A stretch of DNA of 17,594 nt from Patescibacteria group bacterium (GTDB taxonomy: Bacteria > Patescibacteriota > Patescibacteriia > UBA9934 > GWF2-40-263): assembly GCA_004298405.1 (NCBI GenBank), contig SCSL01000033.1, forward strand, positions 1 through 17,594, given 5' to 3'. Below, one piece after another: positions 1-7,257 of this stretch. The notes beneath the pieces are model-generated. The model was not told the origin of the DNA and did not search any database. It saw only the letters and a program-made list of their open reading frames with translations. Numbering within the stretch: the stretch's first letter is position 1; every line of letters begins with the position of its first letter. The translations under genes and the position numbers were made by a program.

Positions 1-82
1 TAGAGAGATGCGCCATATGAGCCACATCTTGAGCCACTCTCCACTCTTTTTCAAAGGAATCCTGTTTGTCTATCTTTTCCAT
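1..82 (-). CDS. possible 5' end of a leftward hypothetical gene (cut by window edge)
   Basis: On the minus strand an ATG at 82 opens a frame that stays open to the window edge (27 codons, beginning MEKIDKQDSFEKEW). An in-frame TGA lies a few codons upstream, so this ATG would be the start. The peptide is charged and looks like ordinary soluble protein sequence, but it is too short to identify. No Shine-Dalgarno site precedes it, which is normal in this window. A plus-strand frame is also open here for about 35 codons, so the call is weak. Confidence 0.2.
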   Translation of the reverse strand, partial: MEKIDKQDSFEKEWRVAQDVAHMAHLS

Positions 83-217
83 GAATGTCTGGTGTGAACT
101 ATCTCATGGACCAGTGCAAGAGCTTGACAGAAATTGTCCTCTTATCAGTCAAAAACATTCGATTTGTCGGCGACTAAGCCATCGACCTGGTTGGGGAAAA
201 CGAGGGTTTACAAGGCA

Positions 218-247
218 ATGACATCATGTTTCACTGTTTGTGATAAT
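218..247 (+). promoter_or_regulatory. candidate sigma70-type promoter for the SEC-C gene
   Basis: ATGACA at 218-223 (one mismatch to TTGACA), an 18-base spacer, then GATAAT at 242-247 preceded by TG, giving an extended -10. The predicted transcript start near 254 leaves a leader of about 26 bases before the ATG at 280. This is motif matching only. Confidence 0.45.
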
Positions 248-279
248 TCATCCTGACAGCATTCTCCCTTCACATCGAT

Positions 280-2724
280 ATGGAAAAAGGCATCATTCCT
301 AGAGTTATTACCGCCTACCAGGATGACGGTTATCGTTGGGAGATCCATCGTGCGATGATAGATTTTTTTGATGGGATGGATAAGTCTGATATTGCGGAAT
401 TGCTTTATGGCAATCCCGACGTGGAGGGTTGGTTTAATGAATGGTTACTTTACGATTTTCAGCTTGAAAATGGATACACCCTCCTAGAGGATTTTGTTCA
501 TGAAAACCCCTTGAATTTATCCGAGGAAGAACTTGGTGTGTATCGAGACCTTCTTGATAACGAAGCCGGGTTTTATGAAATTCTTAAGGTGGAGAAGAAA
601 AAGAGTTTGCATTTGCGTTCGATCACAACCGGTCATGAGTTTTTCGTTTTAGAATCACAGGGAACTATCGGTGTCAAAAAAGGACATATACTCTATGCGC
701 GTGTTGGTCGTGTTGGAGACCATTACGAATTGGTCGGTTCCAATGGGGTATATTTGGATCTCCAACTTGGCGAGCATTTACAGGAGCAACTTCTTGGAAG
801 TGGTGAGAAGATAAATTCCAAAGTCGTGTATCAGTTCATGCGGCCGCACCTGGAAGAACGATCTCAGACATTCGGCGATTTCACTGGATCCTTGAAGCTC
901 CAACCACAGAAAGATATCGAACCAGCTCAGGCACGAGCGGTTCTCGCCTCCATTTTGAAAAAACATCGTCTTGACCGATATGTGGATGTCGCCACCATAG
1001 AGACGTGGATTCAAAATCTGGACGATTCCCACTCAGATCTTTCATACCTCACAATGCTTTTAGGTCTTTTGCGCGGTGAGGCATCAGAACAGGATCTAAA
1101 TGAAGTCATTCAGGCACTTATGGATGTGTACTCGACCACCCAACAGGATCGTTTGGGTGGGAAGTCCCCCCTGCAAAAGAGCAGAGAAATGAAGAGACGG
1201 AACCCGGAGATCATCGCGGATCAGATCCCTTTGTGCACCGACGAGTGGATTAAGAAGTCCCAAGAGGCAATGGAGCACATGAAGAGAGGAAAATCTGCCC
1301 AAGCGGTCGACAAATTTCAAGAAGCATTTCGGATCTTACTCAAACAACAAACCACAAACCCAGAGATTTATCGCCTATTTGCAAATGCCGCGATCGCCCA
1401 TTTAATGAGAGGTGACCTCTTGTTGGGAGAGAAAATGGTGGATATCAGTCTAGAATTCAATCCGAATTATGACTTTGGCTTGCAAGTGAAGCGGGATCTT
1501 CAAAGAGGTACTTATGATGCGGCGATTAGTAGTCGACTATGTGAGAAGATGGACGCAGCTCTGAGTAACCCGGAACATCCTATGAACCGATGGAATCCGG
1601 AGAAGGTAGCTGGGATGACCACTTCGGAGATCCTTGCCCAATTGGAGGTGTTCGGTATTGTTGAAACGGAAGAGACGTTCCGAACAAAGATCGCGAATGT
1701 TCCAACGCGAGATTTATTTATTGATGAGCTCTACACACACTATACAGGAGAAGAAAAAGATGAAGATTTTGTGATTCACGCGGTTTTAACGTTGTCAGAG
1801 CGTTTGTGCTCAGACCAATGGTTTGCCGAAGATCTATCCGAGCAGATGGAGCAGTTGTCCGAGCAGGCCAAGGCGGATCTTATTGATTCGGAAGAAGTAA
1901 CAAAAATACTCAAGCGTATTGAGTCGTTTCAGGATGCTCCGGTCGAAGTGCTTGAATATTGGAAACAAGAATATTCATCGAGCGCTGAGTATTTTATAGA
2001 GGCGTGCATTGAATTGCTTTATGATCATGTCGCGATTGATCAGATCATTCATACAGCCTCGATACTTGAGCGGACATTCAATGAGTCGTTTTTTTCGATT
2101 GTCCCGTTGGTTCGGGATGTATTGCATACTGATGCTGTAGGTTGGCAGAAAATACTTGCGTCATTTTCTCAGACCTACCCATATGATCCTCATTGCTATT
2201 TATTTCTTGCATACGCATGGAGTCTGCGCGGGAATTTTGAACAAGAGGAACAACTCCTACTTGACGCGCTTGAGATCGTCCAGGAACGGGAACGTGAGAG
2301 CGTACTGGAACCGATCCGACCCTTTCACGAGGATTTAATAGATGCGTACCATAGCGTGTTTGAAGCGCTCATTGCGTTTTATGAGGAGTGTGACGAGGAT
2401 CAAGTCGCTTTGTATGTTGGTAAACAACAAGCGATCGCAAAGCGGATAGATTTGTATACTCAAGAGTCGTTGGAAAGGAAGATATCTCTCGAAAAAAATG
2501 CATCTGAAATATGGAATTCTGAATTTCAAAATGATGCCGGATATCAGTATTATGAGTATCTGAAAAAATTCAACATTTGTTTTGCAACTGACGCGTTAAC
2601 AGAATCAAAAAGAATTGCATTTTCGGCGAATGGAAAGAAACTTGGACGCAATGAACCCTGTCCATGCGGTGCACGCACCACTGATGGATCGTCTAGAAAA
2701 TTTAAGAAGTGTTGTGGTGCATAA
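280..2724 (+). CDS. large SEC-C motif protein with TPR-like helical repeats
   Basis: This 814-residue protein ends in a SEC-C metal-binding motif: GRNEPCPCG near 789-797 and KFKKCC near 807-812, with candidate zinc ligands C794, C796, C811 and C812. The usual motif has about 8 residues between the CxC and CC pairs; here there are 14, so the zinc loop is expanded. Around 335-410 the sequence (EAMEHMKRGKSAQAVDKFQE, then a helix pair ending SLEFNPNYDFG) looks like TPR repeats, and a second TPR-like stretch lies near 655-690. There is no signal peptide or membrane segment, so it should be cytoplasmic. SEC-C tails occur on SecA and on many uncharacterised proteins, often as adaptor zinc fingers; the rest of this protein I do not recognise. 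The start at 280 lacks a Shine-Dalgarno site but lies about 26 bases after a plausible promoter. It is a single gene followed by a repeat element. Function unknown. Confidence 0.85.
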   Translation: MEKGIIPRVITAYQDDGYRWEIHRAMIDFFDGMDKSDIAELLYGNPDVEGWFNEWLLYDFQLENGYTLLEDFVHENPLNLSEEELGVYRDLLDNEAGFYEILKVEKKKSLHLRSITTGHEFFVLESQGTIGVKKGHILYARVGRVGDHYELVGSNGVYLDLQLGEHLQEQLLGSGEKINSKVVYQFMRPHLEERSQTFGDFTGSLKLQPQKDIEPAQARAVLASILKKHRLDRYVDVATIETWIQNLDDSHSDLSYLTMLLGLLRGEASEQDLNEVIQALMDVYSTTQQDRLGGKSPLQKSREMKRRNPEIIADQIPLCTDEWIKKSQEAMEHMKRGKSAQAVDKFQEAFRILLKQQTTNPEIYRLFANAAIAHLMRGDLLLGEKMVDISLEFNPNYDFGLQVKRDLQRGTYDAAISSRLCEKMDAALSNPEHPMNRWNPEKVAGMTTSEILAQLEVFGIVETEETFRTKIANVPTRDLFIDELYTHYTGEEKDEDFVIHAVLTLSERLCSDQWFAEDLSEQMEQLSEQAKADLIDSEEVTKILKRIESFQDAPVEVLEYWKQEYSSSAEYFIEACIELLYDHVAIDQIIHTASILERTFNESFFSIVPLVRDVLHTDAVGWQKILASFSQTYPYDPHCYLFLAYAWSLRGNFEQEEQLLLDALEIVQERERESVLEPIRPFHEDLIDAYHSVFEALIAFYEECDEDQVALYVGKQQAIAKRIDLYTQESLERKISLEKNASEIWNSEFQNDAGYQYYEYLKKFNICFATDALTESKRIAFSANGKKLGRNEPCPCGARTTDGSSRKFKKCCGA

Positions 2725-2779
2725 CTTGTAGGGGTTTACATGATTTCTGCCACGTGTTTTAATCTGGGCGATTCTGATA

Positions 2780-2817
2780 GGGAATTTGGGAAGTTGGAAT
2801 TTGGAAGTAGGAATATT
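2780..2817 (+). repeat. left inverted-repeat arm of the four-helix-bundle cassette
   Basis: A T/G-rich arm starting GGGAATTTGG and ending TTTGGAAGTAGGAATATT, just before the start codon of the broken S23-type gene. Its two ends match the reverse complement of 3191-3220 at 10 of 10 and 17 of 18 bases; the left arm carries about 8 extra bases in the middle. Confidence 0.85.
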
Positions 2818-2821
2818 CAAT

Positions 2822-3192
2822 ATGGGGGAGATTAAAACGTTTCAAGATCTTGAATAGTGGCGAGAAGCTCATGCGTTTGTGCTTGGTATATGCACCGCGA
2901 CAAAAACATACCCTGTAGATGAGCGTTTTGGTCTTGTTAGTCAGATGCGACGTGCTGCCGTATCGATTACCCAAATATTGCTGAGGGATTCAGTCGGCTT
3001 TCTTACCAAGATAAGATTCGTTTCTACTCAATGGCTCATGGTTCACTAACCGAACTTCAAAATCAACTTCTCATTTCGAGAGATGTGCGTTATCTTGATG
3101 GACGACAGTTTGATTCGCTTTGGGGGCGGTCGGTGACAGCACAGAAACTTCTCAACGGCCTCATCCGTTCCTCACGTATTCGTTCCAAATAA
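2822..3192 (+). pseudogene. degenerate four-helix-bundle protein (S23 / 23S rRNA intervening-sequence family)
   Basis: From ATG 2822 the reading is MGEIKTFQDLE, stop, WREAHAFVLG, continuing through FGLVSQMRRAAVSIT. After one lost base near 2971-2973 it resumes as NIAEGFSRLSYQDKIRFY and runs to a TAA at 3190-3192. The phrases FQDLE-x-W, RFGLVSQMRRAAVSI and NIAEGF are signature sequences of the S23/four-helix-bundle family, which is related to the Avd accessory protein of diversity-generating retroelements and to proteins encoded in 23S rRNA intervening sequences. Two separate lesions are visible: TAG at 2855-2857, where the family has an ordinary residue, and a 1-base deletion. With both repaired the product would be about 123 residues, the normal family length. 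The gene lies exactly between inverted repeats, and no reverse transcriptase is nearby. Sequencing error could explain one lesion but is less likely for both. Confidence 0.9.
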
Positions 3193-3220
3193 TATTCCAA
3201 CTTCCAAACTCCAAATTCCC
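3191..3220 (+). repeat. right inverted-repeat arm of the four-helix-bundle cassette
   Basis: AATATTCCAACTTCCAAA followed by CTCCAAATTCCC, starting one base after the first base of the pseudogene stop codon. It is the inverted partner of 2780-2817. The arm ends 11 bases before the next gene. Confidence 0.85.
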
Positions 3221-3231
3221 TCTCCTTCCAT

Positions 3232-3675
3232 ATGAACATCAAACGTCTTTACAAACTCGATCTCGGCGATGCCGTGACCATCCTTAATGAACCGTTCACC
3301 TATGTTGGCCATGCGGCCATCGAACTGGACAGCGGGCATAAGCTTCGTTGGCTCTACGACGACGAGGGACGAATGCTCTCGGTATCACCCAAGGATGAGG
3401 AGCTCATTCTATTTCGTGAGATTGAGGATGAATTGGAACCTGAAGATGAGACGTTGATGTTTCATGGCAAGGAATACGAATTTGAGTACGAGGACGCCGG
3501 GACGGTTCTCGAGTCAGAAGGGGAGTCACTTTCGGATGAGGATGATCGATTCCTTTTTTCCGACTACCAGACACAGGGCGGGGAGATCGTCCGACTTGTC
3601 GAGAATGAGAGCACGGGAGAGAGTGTGGCCTATGTCGGAACGTACGTTTCAGACGAAGATGTTTCTGAGATGTAG
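3232..3675 (+). CDS. DUF4178-like acidic protein
   Basis: A 147-residue, strongly acidic, soluble protein. The order of its features follows the DUF4178 pattern as I know it: LDLGDAVTILNEPFTYVGHA near the start, then HKLRWLYDDEGRMLSVS, a central HGKEYEFEYEDAGTV, then FSDYQTQGGEIVRLVENE and a final YVGTYVSDEDV. DUF4178 proteins are small beta-rich proteins of unknown function that are often found near membrane or secretion genes. I assign the family from its pattern of Gly, Trp and aromatic positions, not from strong identity. The ATG at 3232 lies 11 bases after the right repeat arm of the preceding cassette, with no Shine-Dalgarno site. A 52-base gap separates it from the penicillin-binding protein gene, so the two may be co-transcribed. 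Confidence 0.65.
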   Translation: MNIKRLYKLDLGDAVTILNEPFTYVGHAAIELDSGHKLRWLYDDEGRMLSVSPKDEELILFREIEDELEPEDETLMFHGKEYEFEYEDAGTVLESEGESLSDEDDRFLFSDYQTQGGEIVRLVENESTGESVAYVGTYVSDEDVSEM

Positions 3676-3727
3676 CCGGATGAGCGAGATTTAGATAAAA
3701 TAGATGCAGTAACCCTGTCTCTTTTTT

Positions 3728-5488
3728 ATGAAACATTGGCGGCGCACAGGCTCAAGTGATAACGATTTGCGATTGGAGGTATTCCGATACGCGGTTTTGT
3801 TGTTGGCCGCTGTGATTGTTTTGAAACTGATATTCATCCAAGTTTTTCAGCATGGCTTTTATGATGCTCTTGCCAGCGGACAACACGAGTTATTTCAAGA
3901 GTTGATTCCAGAACGCGGTGAAGTGTACCTTCACGACTTTAAAGATGAGACGTTGGTTCCCGTTGCCGTGAATCAACAGCTTGCCTTTGTGTGGGCAGAT
4001 CCTCGGGAGATTGAGGAGCCAGACGATATTGCAGAAGCGCTGGGAAAGATTTTCGGCTACGACGAGGAAACGATGGACGCCCTGGGAGCACGTCTTGACC
4101 AGCCTGAGGATCCCTACGAACCCATTATCCGGGAGGTTGATGAAGAAACACTCGAGAACATTCTTGCACTCGAGTTCGCGGGAATTCATTACACACGCGA
4201 AGCCTCTCGACTGTATCCGGAGCCTGAAATGAGTGGGCATGTGCTTGGGTTCCTTGGCGCGGGGGAGGACGGGAGCCTTTCGGGAAAGTATGGGGTCGAA
4301 GGATACTTCAATGAACTTCTCACGGGGTCGCAAGGATATCTTTTGAGCGAACGCGATATTGCGGGTCGCCTTATTTCTGTGGGAGAGCGTGAATATGAAC
4401 CTGCGCAAGATGGGGCAAATATTGTTCTCACCCTCGACCGCACGATTCAGTACAAGGCATGCTCTGCATTGAACGCCGCGGTGAAACAGCATGGCGCGGA
4501 TGGTGGATCCATTGTTATCGTCCAACCATCGACGGGAAAAATTCTCGCGATGTGTGGCGCGCCAGATTTCGATTCCAATGCGTACGGGGACGTCGATTCA
4601 ATTGATGTGTTTAATAATCCTGCGATCTTTGAGGCGTATGAGCCAGGTTCTGTTTTCAAACCGTTAACCATGGCCGCCGCGATTGATGCGGGAGCGGTGA
4701 CACCCACCACCACATTTACCGATAGCGGCTCGGTGATGGTGGACGGCTGGCCCAAACCCATCGGGAACGCAGAAGGGAAAGTGTATGGAACGGTAGACAT
4801 GACACAAGTCTTGGAAGATTCGATTAACACGGGAATGATTTTTGCGATGCGAGCGATGGGGATGGAGACGTTCGTGCAGTACGTGAAGACGTTCGGGTTT
4901 GGTCAATACACCGGGATTGAACTTGAGACGGAGAACGCAGGGACAATCGACTCATTGGATCTTGGTGGGGAAATTTACGCGGCAACGGCTTCCTTTGGCC
5001 AGGGTATTACGGTCACACCATTGCAAATCGTGATGGCCTATGCGGCGATTGCCAACGGAGGTGTGTTGAAAGCTCCGCTCATTGTGGATGAGATTCAGTA
5101 TGAAGACGGAACGATCGACAAGCGGACCACGCGTGATATCGCCCAAGTCATGGATCCAAAGACGGCTCGACTTGTGTCCGCCATGCTCGTGTCCGTGATC
5201 GAACATGGACACGGGAAACGCGCCGGTGTTCCTGGATATTACATTGGGGGGAAAACAGGAACGGCTCAAGTCGCGAAATCTGATGGAATTGGATATGAAG
5301 CAGACAACACGATTGGTTCGTTTGCTGGGTTTGGCCCCGTGGAGGATCCCAAGTTTGCCATGATCGTGCGAATCGATCACCCCCGCGACGTTGTGTGGGC
5401 AGAGTCCACAGCGGCGCCATTGTTTGGGGAGATTGCGGAATTTCTGTTACAGTACTTCGAAGTCCCTCCCGTGAGGGCGATTGAATAA
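3728..5488 (+). CDS. ftsI: class B penicillin-binding protein (FtsI/PBP2-type transpeptidase)
   Basis: A D,D-transpeptidase that cross-links peptidoglycan during septation or elongation, anchored in the inner membrane with the catalytic domain outside. One N-terminal membrane helix covers about residues 20-40. A dimerisation/pedestal region follows (SRLYPEPEMSGHVLGFLGAG near 158-178, typical of the family). The transpeptidase domain carries all three active-site motifs: S308-V-F-K311 (nucleophile serine in PGSVFKP), S365-I-N367, and K509-T-G511 in GGKTGTAQV. The length of 586 residues is normal, and there are no PASTA domains. The family is certain; choosing FtsI over PBP2 (MrdA) rests on the overall pattern and on the neighbouring murF-like gene, a pairing known from dcw clusters. 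The ATG at 3728 has no Shine-Dalgarno site. A hairpin cluster separates it from the downstream ligase gene. Confidence 0.9.
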   Translation: MKHWRRTGSSDNDLRLEVFRYAVLLLAAVIVLKLIFIQVFQHGFYDALASGQHELFQELIPERGEVYLHDFKDETLVPVAVNQQLAFVWADPREIEEPDDIAEALGKIFGYDEETMDALGARLDQPEDPYEPIIREVDEETLENILALEFAGIHYTREASRLYPEPEMSGHVLGFLGAGEDGSLSGKYGVEGYFNELLTGSQGYLLSERDIAGRLISVGEREYEPAQDGANIVLTLDRTIQYKACSALNAAVKQHGADGGSIVIVQPSTGKILAMCGAPDFDSNAYGDVDSIDVFNNPAIFEAYEPGSVFKPLTMAAAIDAGAVTPTTTFTDSGSVMVDGWPKPIGNAEGKVYGTVDMTQVLEDSINTGMIFAMRAMGMETFVQYVKTFGFGQYTGIELETENAGTIDSLDLGGEIYAATASFGQGITVTPLQIVMAYAAIANGGVLKAPLIVDEIQYEDGTIDKRTTRDIAQVMDPKTARLVSAMLVSVIEHGHGKRAGVPGYYIGGKTGTAQVAKSDGIGYEADNTIGSFAGFGPVEDPKFAMIVRIDHPRDVVWAESTAAPLFGEIAEFLLQYFEVPPVRAIE

Positions 5489-5518
5489 TTCGACCCCTTT
5501 CCCCCCACTCTCTTCACA

Positions 5519-5588
5519 GCCACTTTAGTGGCGTGAGGCGACGTGACGGGTCACGTCGCTCGCGAACGACGTGACTGGGCTGAAGCCC
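5519..5588. repeat. cluster of three intergenic palindromes between ftsI and murF
   Basis: Three consecutive perfect inverted repeats: GCCACT-TT-AGTGGC (5519-5532); arms GCGACGTGAC and GTCACGTCGC around GG (5538-5559); and GGGCT-GA-AGCCC (5577-5588). The 8-mer GACGTGAC recurs at 5568-5575. No T-tract follows, so these do not look like rho-independent terminators. The first element shares its layout with the repeat at 11066-11106. Confidence 0.85.
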
Positions 5589-5613
5589 ATTTGAATAATC
5601 ATCGGTAGTTGTT

Positions 5614-6894
5614 ATGAAAAAATTTATTCAGAACGCGATTACGAACAAAGCGAAGAAACTTCTGGCTGATCACAAACCACTCGTGATTGCGGTGGCAGGA
5701 TCGGTTGGGAAGACGAGTGCGCGCAATGCGATCGCCAGTGTGCTGTCTGCTAAGTTCAGCGTGGGCACGACGATCAAGAATTACAACAATGAGTTTGGCG
5801 TGCCGCTTACGATTTTAGGAGCTGAGTCACCGGGGAAGTCGATTTTTGGATGGCTGAAGGTTTTATGTTCACGTCCAAAAGCCATCCCAGAAATTTTTGT
5901 TTTAGAATACGGCATCGATCATCCGGGGGACATGCAACAGTTATGCGACATCGTCGCTCCCGATATTGCGGTCATGACGCGCATCTCGTATGTGCACGCA
6001 GAGCACTTTCGTTCGATGGAAGAACTCGCAGAAGAAAAAGCCATTGTGCTTGAGCATGCAAAACAGTTGGTTGTCTTAAATGGCGACGATACTCGTGTTT
6101 TGGGACTTGAGGGTCACGTTCATACACCAATGTTGACCTATGGGTTTTCATCCACGGCTCAGATTCAGGCAAGCAATTACCAGCTTGAGACGCGTGAAGA
6201 TTTTTTCTTTAAACCCGGAGATTATTTTTCAACGATCCGAGCCAACGTGACAACACAAGATGGCGATCAGATCGATCTTGAACTACAAAACATGCTTGGA
6301 ACGCATAGCGTGAGCGCGCTTTTGCCCGCGATTGCCATTGCTAAGCATCTTGGACTTTCACGGGAACAAATTCTTGAAAAACTTTCAACAACGCAATTCG
6401 AACCCGGTCGTATGAATCCGATGCCTGGGATAAAAGGCTCTCTCATTATCGACTCAAGTTACAATGCCGCTCCAGCGTCCGTGATCGCGGCGCTCAATGT
6501 GCTGGAAGAATTTCATCCCAGTGAATCAGCACGACGTATCGCTGTTTTGGGACACATGGCAGAATTGGGACAGTACAGTGAGCAGGAACACCACTTGATT
6601 GGTCTAAAGGTTGGTGAGGTTGGTGTCGATCTTCTCGTAACCGTCGGCGAGTTGGCGCGCGATATTCGTCGCGGAGCCATTGAAGCTGGGATGCCTGAGG
6701 AGCATACACAGCATTTTGACTCGCCGCTGGATGCGGGACGCTGGTTAGATCGTGAGATCCGTAAAGGCGATATTGTTTTGGTGAAAGGCTCTCAGTCTGC
6801 TCGTACCGAGAAGATTGTGAAAGACGTAATGGCCGAACCTTTGCGCGCACCGGAATTATTGGTGCGACAGTCAACGTACTGGACGGGTTCATAA
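5614..6894 (+). CDS. murF: MurF-like Mur ligase lacking the N-terminal substrate domain
   Basis: An ATP-dependent ligase of the Mur family. MurF adds D-Ala-D-Ala to UDP-MurNAc-tripeptide in the cytoplasm, the last step of the soluble peptidoglycan precursor. Visible motifs are the P-loop AVAGSVGKTS (K33), the MurF-typical NYNNEFGVPLTILG near 56-69, EYGIDHPGDM near 98-107, a catalytic-core histidine region around HAEHF, and DSSYNAAPAS near 274-283, which matches the DxYNANP-type motif of MurF. The C-terminal domain starts near 305 (RIAVLGHMAELG). In E. coli MurF the P-loop lies near residue 107; here it is at 29-34, so the N-terminal UDP-binding domain is absent. The protein is 426 residues long and looks intact, starting directly at MKKFIQNAIT. 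A Mur-ligase paralogue with another substrate is possible, but its position behind ftsI supports a cell-wall role. No Shine-Dalgarno site is seen. Confidence 0.82.
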   Translation: MKKFIQNAITNKAKKLLADHKPLVIAVAGSVGKTSARNAIASVLSAKFSVGTTIKNYNNEFGVPLTILGAESPGKSIFGWLKVLCSRPKAIPEIFVLEYGIDHPGDMQQLCDIVAPDIAVMTRISYVHAEHFRSMEELAEEKAIVLEHAKQLVVLNGDDTRVLGLEGHVHTPMLTYGFSSTAQIQASNYQLETREDFFFKPGDYFSTIRANVTTQDGDQIDLELQNMLGTHSVSALLPAIAIAKHLGLSREQILEKLSTTQFEPGRMNPMPGIKGSLIIDSSYNAAPASVIAALNVLEEFHPSESARRIAVLGHMAELGQYSEQEHHLIGLKVGEVGVDLLVTVGELARDIRRGAIEAGMPEEHTQHFDSPLDAGRWLDREIRKGDIVLVKGSQSARTEKIVKDVMAEPLRAPELLVRQSTYWTGS

Positions 6895-6923
6895 CAAAAG
6901 CGTATCCGGCATACGGAGTGCGA

Positions 6924-6929
6924 GAGGAG
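6924..6929 (+). promoter_or_regulatory. Shine-Dalgarno site of the small ORF at 6934
   Basis: GAGGAG ends four bases before the ATG at 6934. Notable because nearly all other genes in the window have no such site, so it supports translation of this very small ORF. Confidence 0.55.
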
Positions 6930-6933
6930 AGTC

Positions 6934-7074
6934 ATGGATACTCTGATGGTCATCATCGTCGTGGTCGGCGTGTTCACCGTTGTCGCCCATGTAGTGCGCG
7001 CGGTCGTGGATGTCCCTCCTTGTCATCAGCTTGGTGCTCACCGCCCCGTTCTTCCTCGCTCGCACGTCGGGTGA
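6934..7074 (+). CDS. small hydrophobic ORF, 46 aa, single membrane helix
   Basis: ATG 6934 follows a GAGGAG ribosome site and opens a 46-codon frame ending in TGA at 7072-7074. Residues about 4-21 (LMVIIVVVGVFTVVAHVV) form a clear membrane helix, and the C-terminal half is Pro/His-rich and less protein-like. A second hydrophobic ORF begins at 7010 in the +1 frame and continues the hydrophobic character. The pair may be two overlapping genes, or one gene of about 80 residues broken by a frameshift near 7000-7010. It starts 39 bases after murF and could share its transcript. I do not recognise the product. Confidence 0.4.
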   Translation: MDTLMVIIVVVGVFTVVAHVVRAVVDVPPCHQLGAHRPVLPRSHVG

Positions 7075-7183
7075 TGGAACGTGGTCCGTAAGGTTTCTGG
7101 ACTTCGCAATCCGTGTTTCGATAATCGGAATTCTCGAGCTAATAAAATGTTGTCTTCTTCCACGATCCATCCGTGTGGTATAG
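7010..7183 (+). CDS. small hydrophobic ORF, 57 aa, overlapping the previous one
   Basis: Read from the ATG at 7010 to a TAG at 7181-7183. Its start MSLLVISLVLTAPFFLA is a membrane helix, and FLDFAIRVSIIGILELIKCC could be a second one. It overlaps the 6934 ORF by 65 bases in the +1 frame and has no ribosome site of its own. The hydrophobic pattern runs smoothly from the first ORF into this one, which suggests a single two- or three-helix membrane protein with a frameshift (natural or from sequencing), or a translationally coupled pair. Its stop codon lies inside the candidate -10 box for the next gene. Function unknown. Confidence 0.35.
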   Translation: MSLLVISLVLTAPFFLARTSGDGTWSVRFLDFAIRVSIIGILELIKCCLLPRSIRVV

Positions 7184-7184
7184 T
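7176..7184 (+). promoter_or_regulatory. candidate extended -10 promoter for the 7258 gene
   Basis: TGGTATAGT: a TG dinucleotide one base before TATAGT (7179-7184, one mismatch to TATAAT). No convincing -35 box is present, as is common for extended -10 promoters. The predicted start near 7190 would give a leader of about 68 bases carrying the Shine-Dalgarno site. Confidence 0.4.
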
Positions 7185-7245
7185 TAAAAATGTTCCTACG
7201 GCTGTCTCTCTTATCACTTGCCCTATTCCCTTCATCGGCGAGTCC

Positions 7246-7254
7246 AAAGGAGGT
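7246..7254 (+). promoter_or_regulatory. strong Shine-Dalgarno site deciding the start at 7258
   Basis: AAAGGAGGT, a near-perfect match to the 16S anti-SD complement, with GGAGG ending four bases before the ATG at 7258. It is the strongest ribosome site in the window and favours 7258 over the upstream in-frame GTG at 7081. Confidence 0.8.
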
Positions 7255-7257
7255 CCC

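Noticed and set aside
2855..2857. Stop-codon recoding to explain the in-frame TAG in the S23-type gene
   Set aside because: TAG is used as a normal stop by grpE, dnaK and others here, TGA as a stop by dnaJ and tgt, and the gene also has a separate frameshift.
2822..3192. A diversity-generating retroelement, because the four-helix-bundle family includes Avd
   Set aside because: No reverse transcriptase, template repeat or variable gene is nearby, and the gene is broken.
3673..3701. TAAAAT at 3696-3701 as an ftsI promoter
   Set aside because: No -35 box at a useful distance (TAGCCG at the 17-base position) and no TG extension; too weak to call.
3404..3736. Minus-strand open frame opposite the DUF4178-like and ftsI genes
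   Set aside because: It mirrors the coding frames on the plus strand, is rich in His, Arg and Pro without domain pattern, and lacks promoter or ribosome signals. Similar antisense frames opposite murF, dnaK and tgt were dropped for the same reason.
5519..5588. Rho-independent terminator for ftsI
   Set aside because: The stems are strong but none is followed by a T-tract.
7081..7257. Longer N terminus of the 171-residue protein from GTG 7081
   Set aside because: The added 59 residues have no protein-like pattern, cross a candidate promoter, and a near-perfect Shine-Dalgarno site marks ATG 7258.
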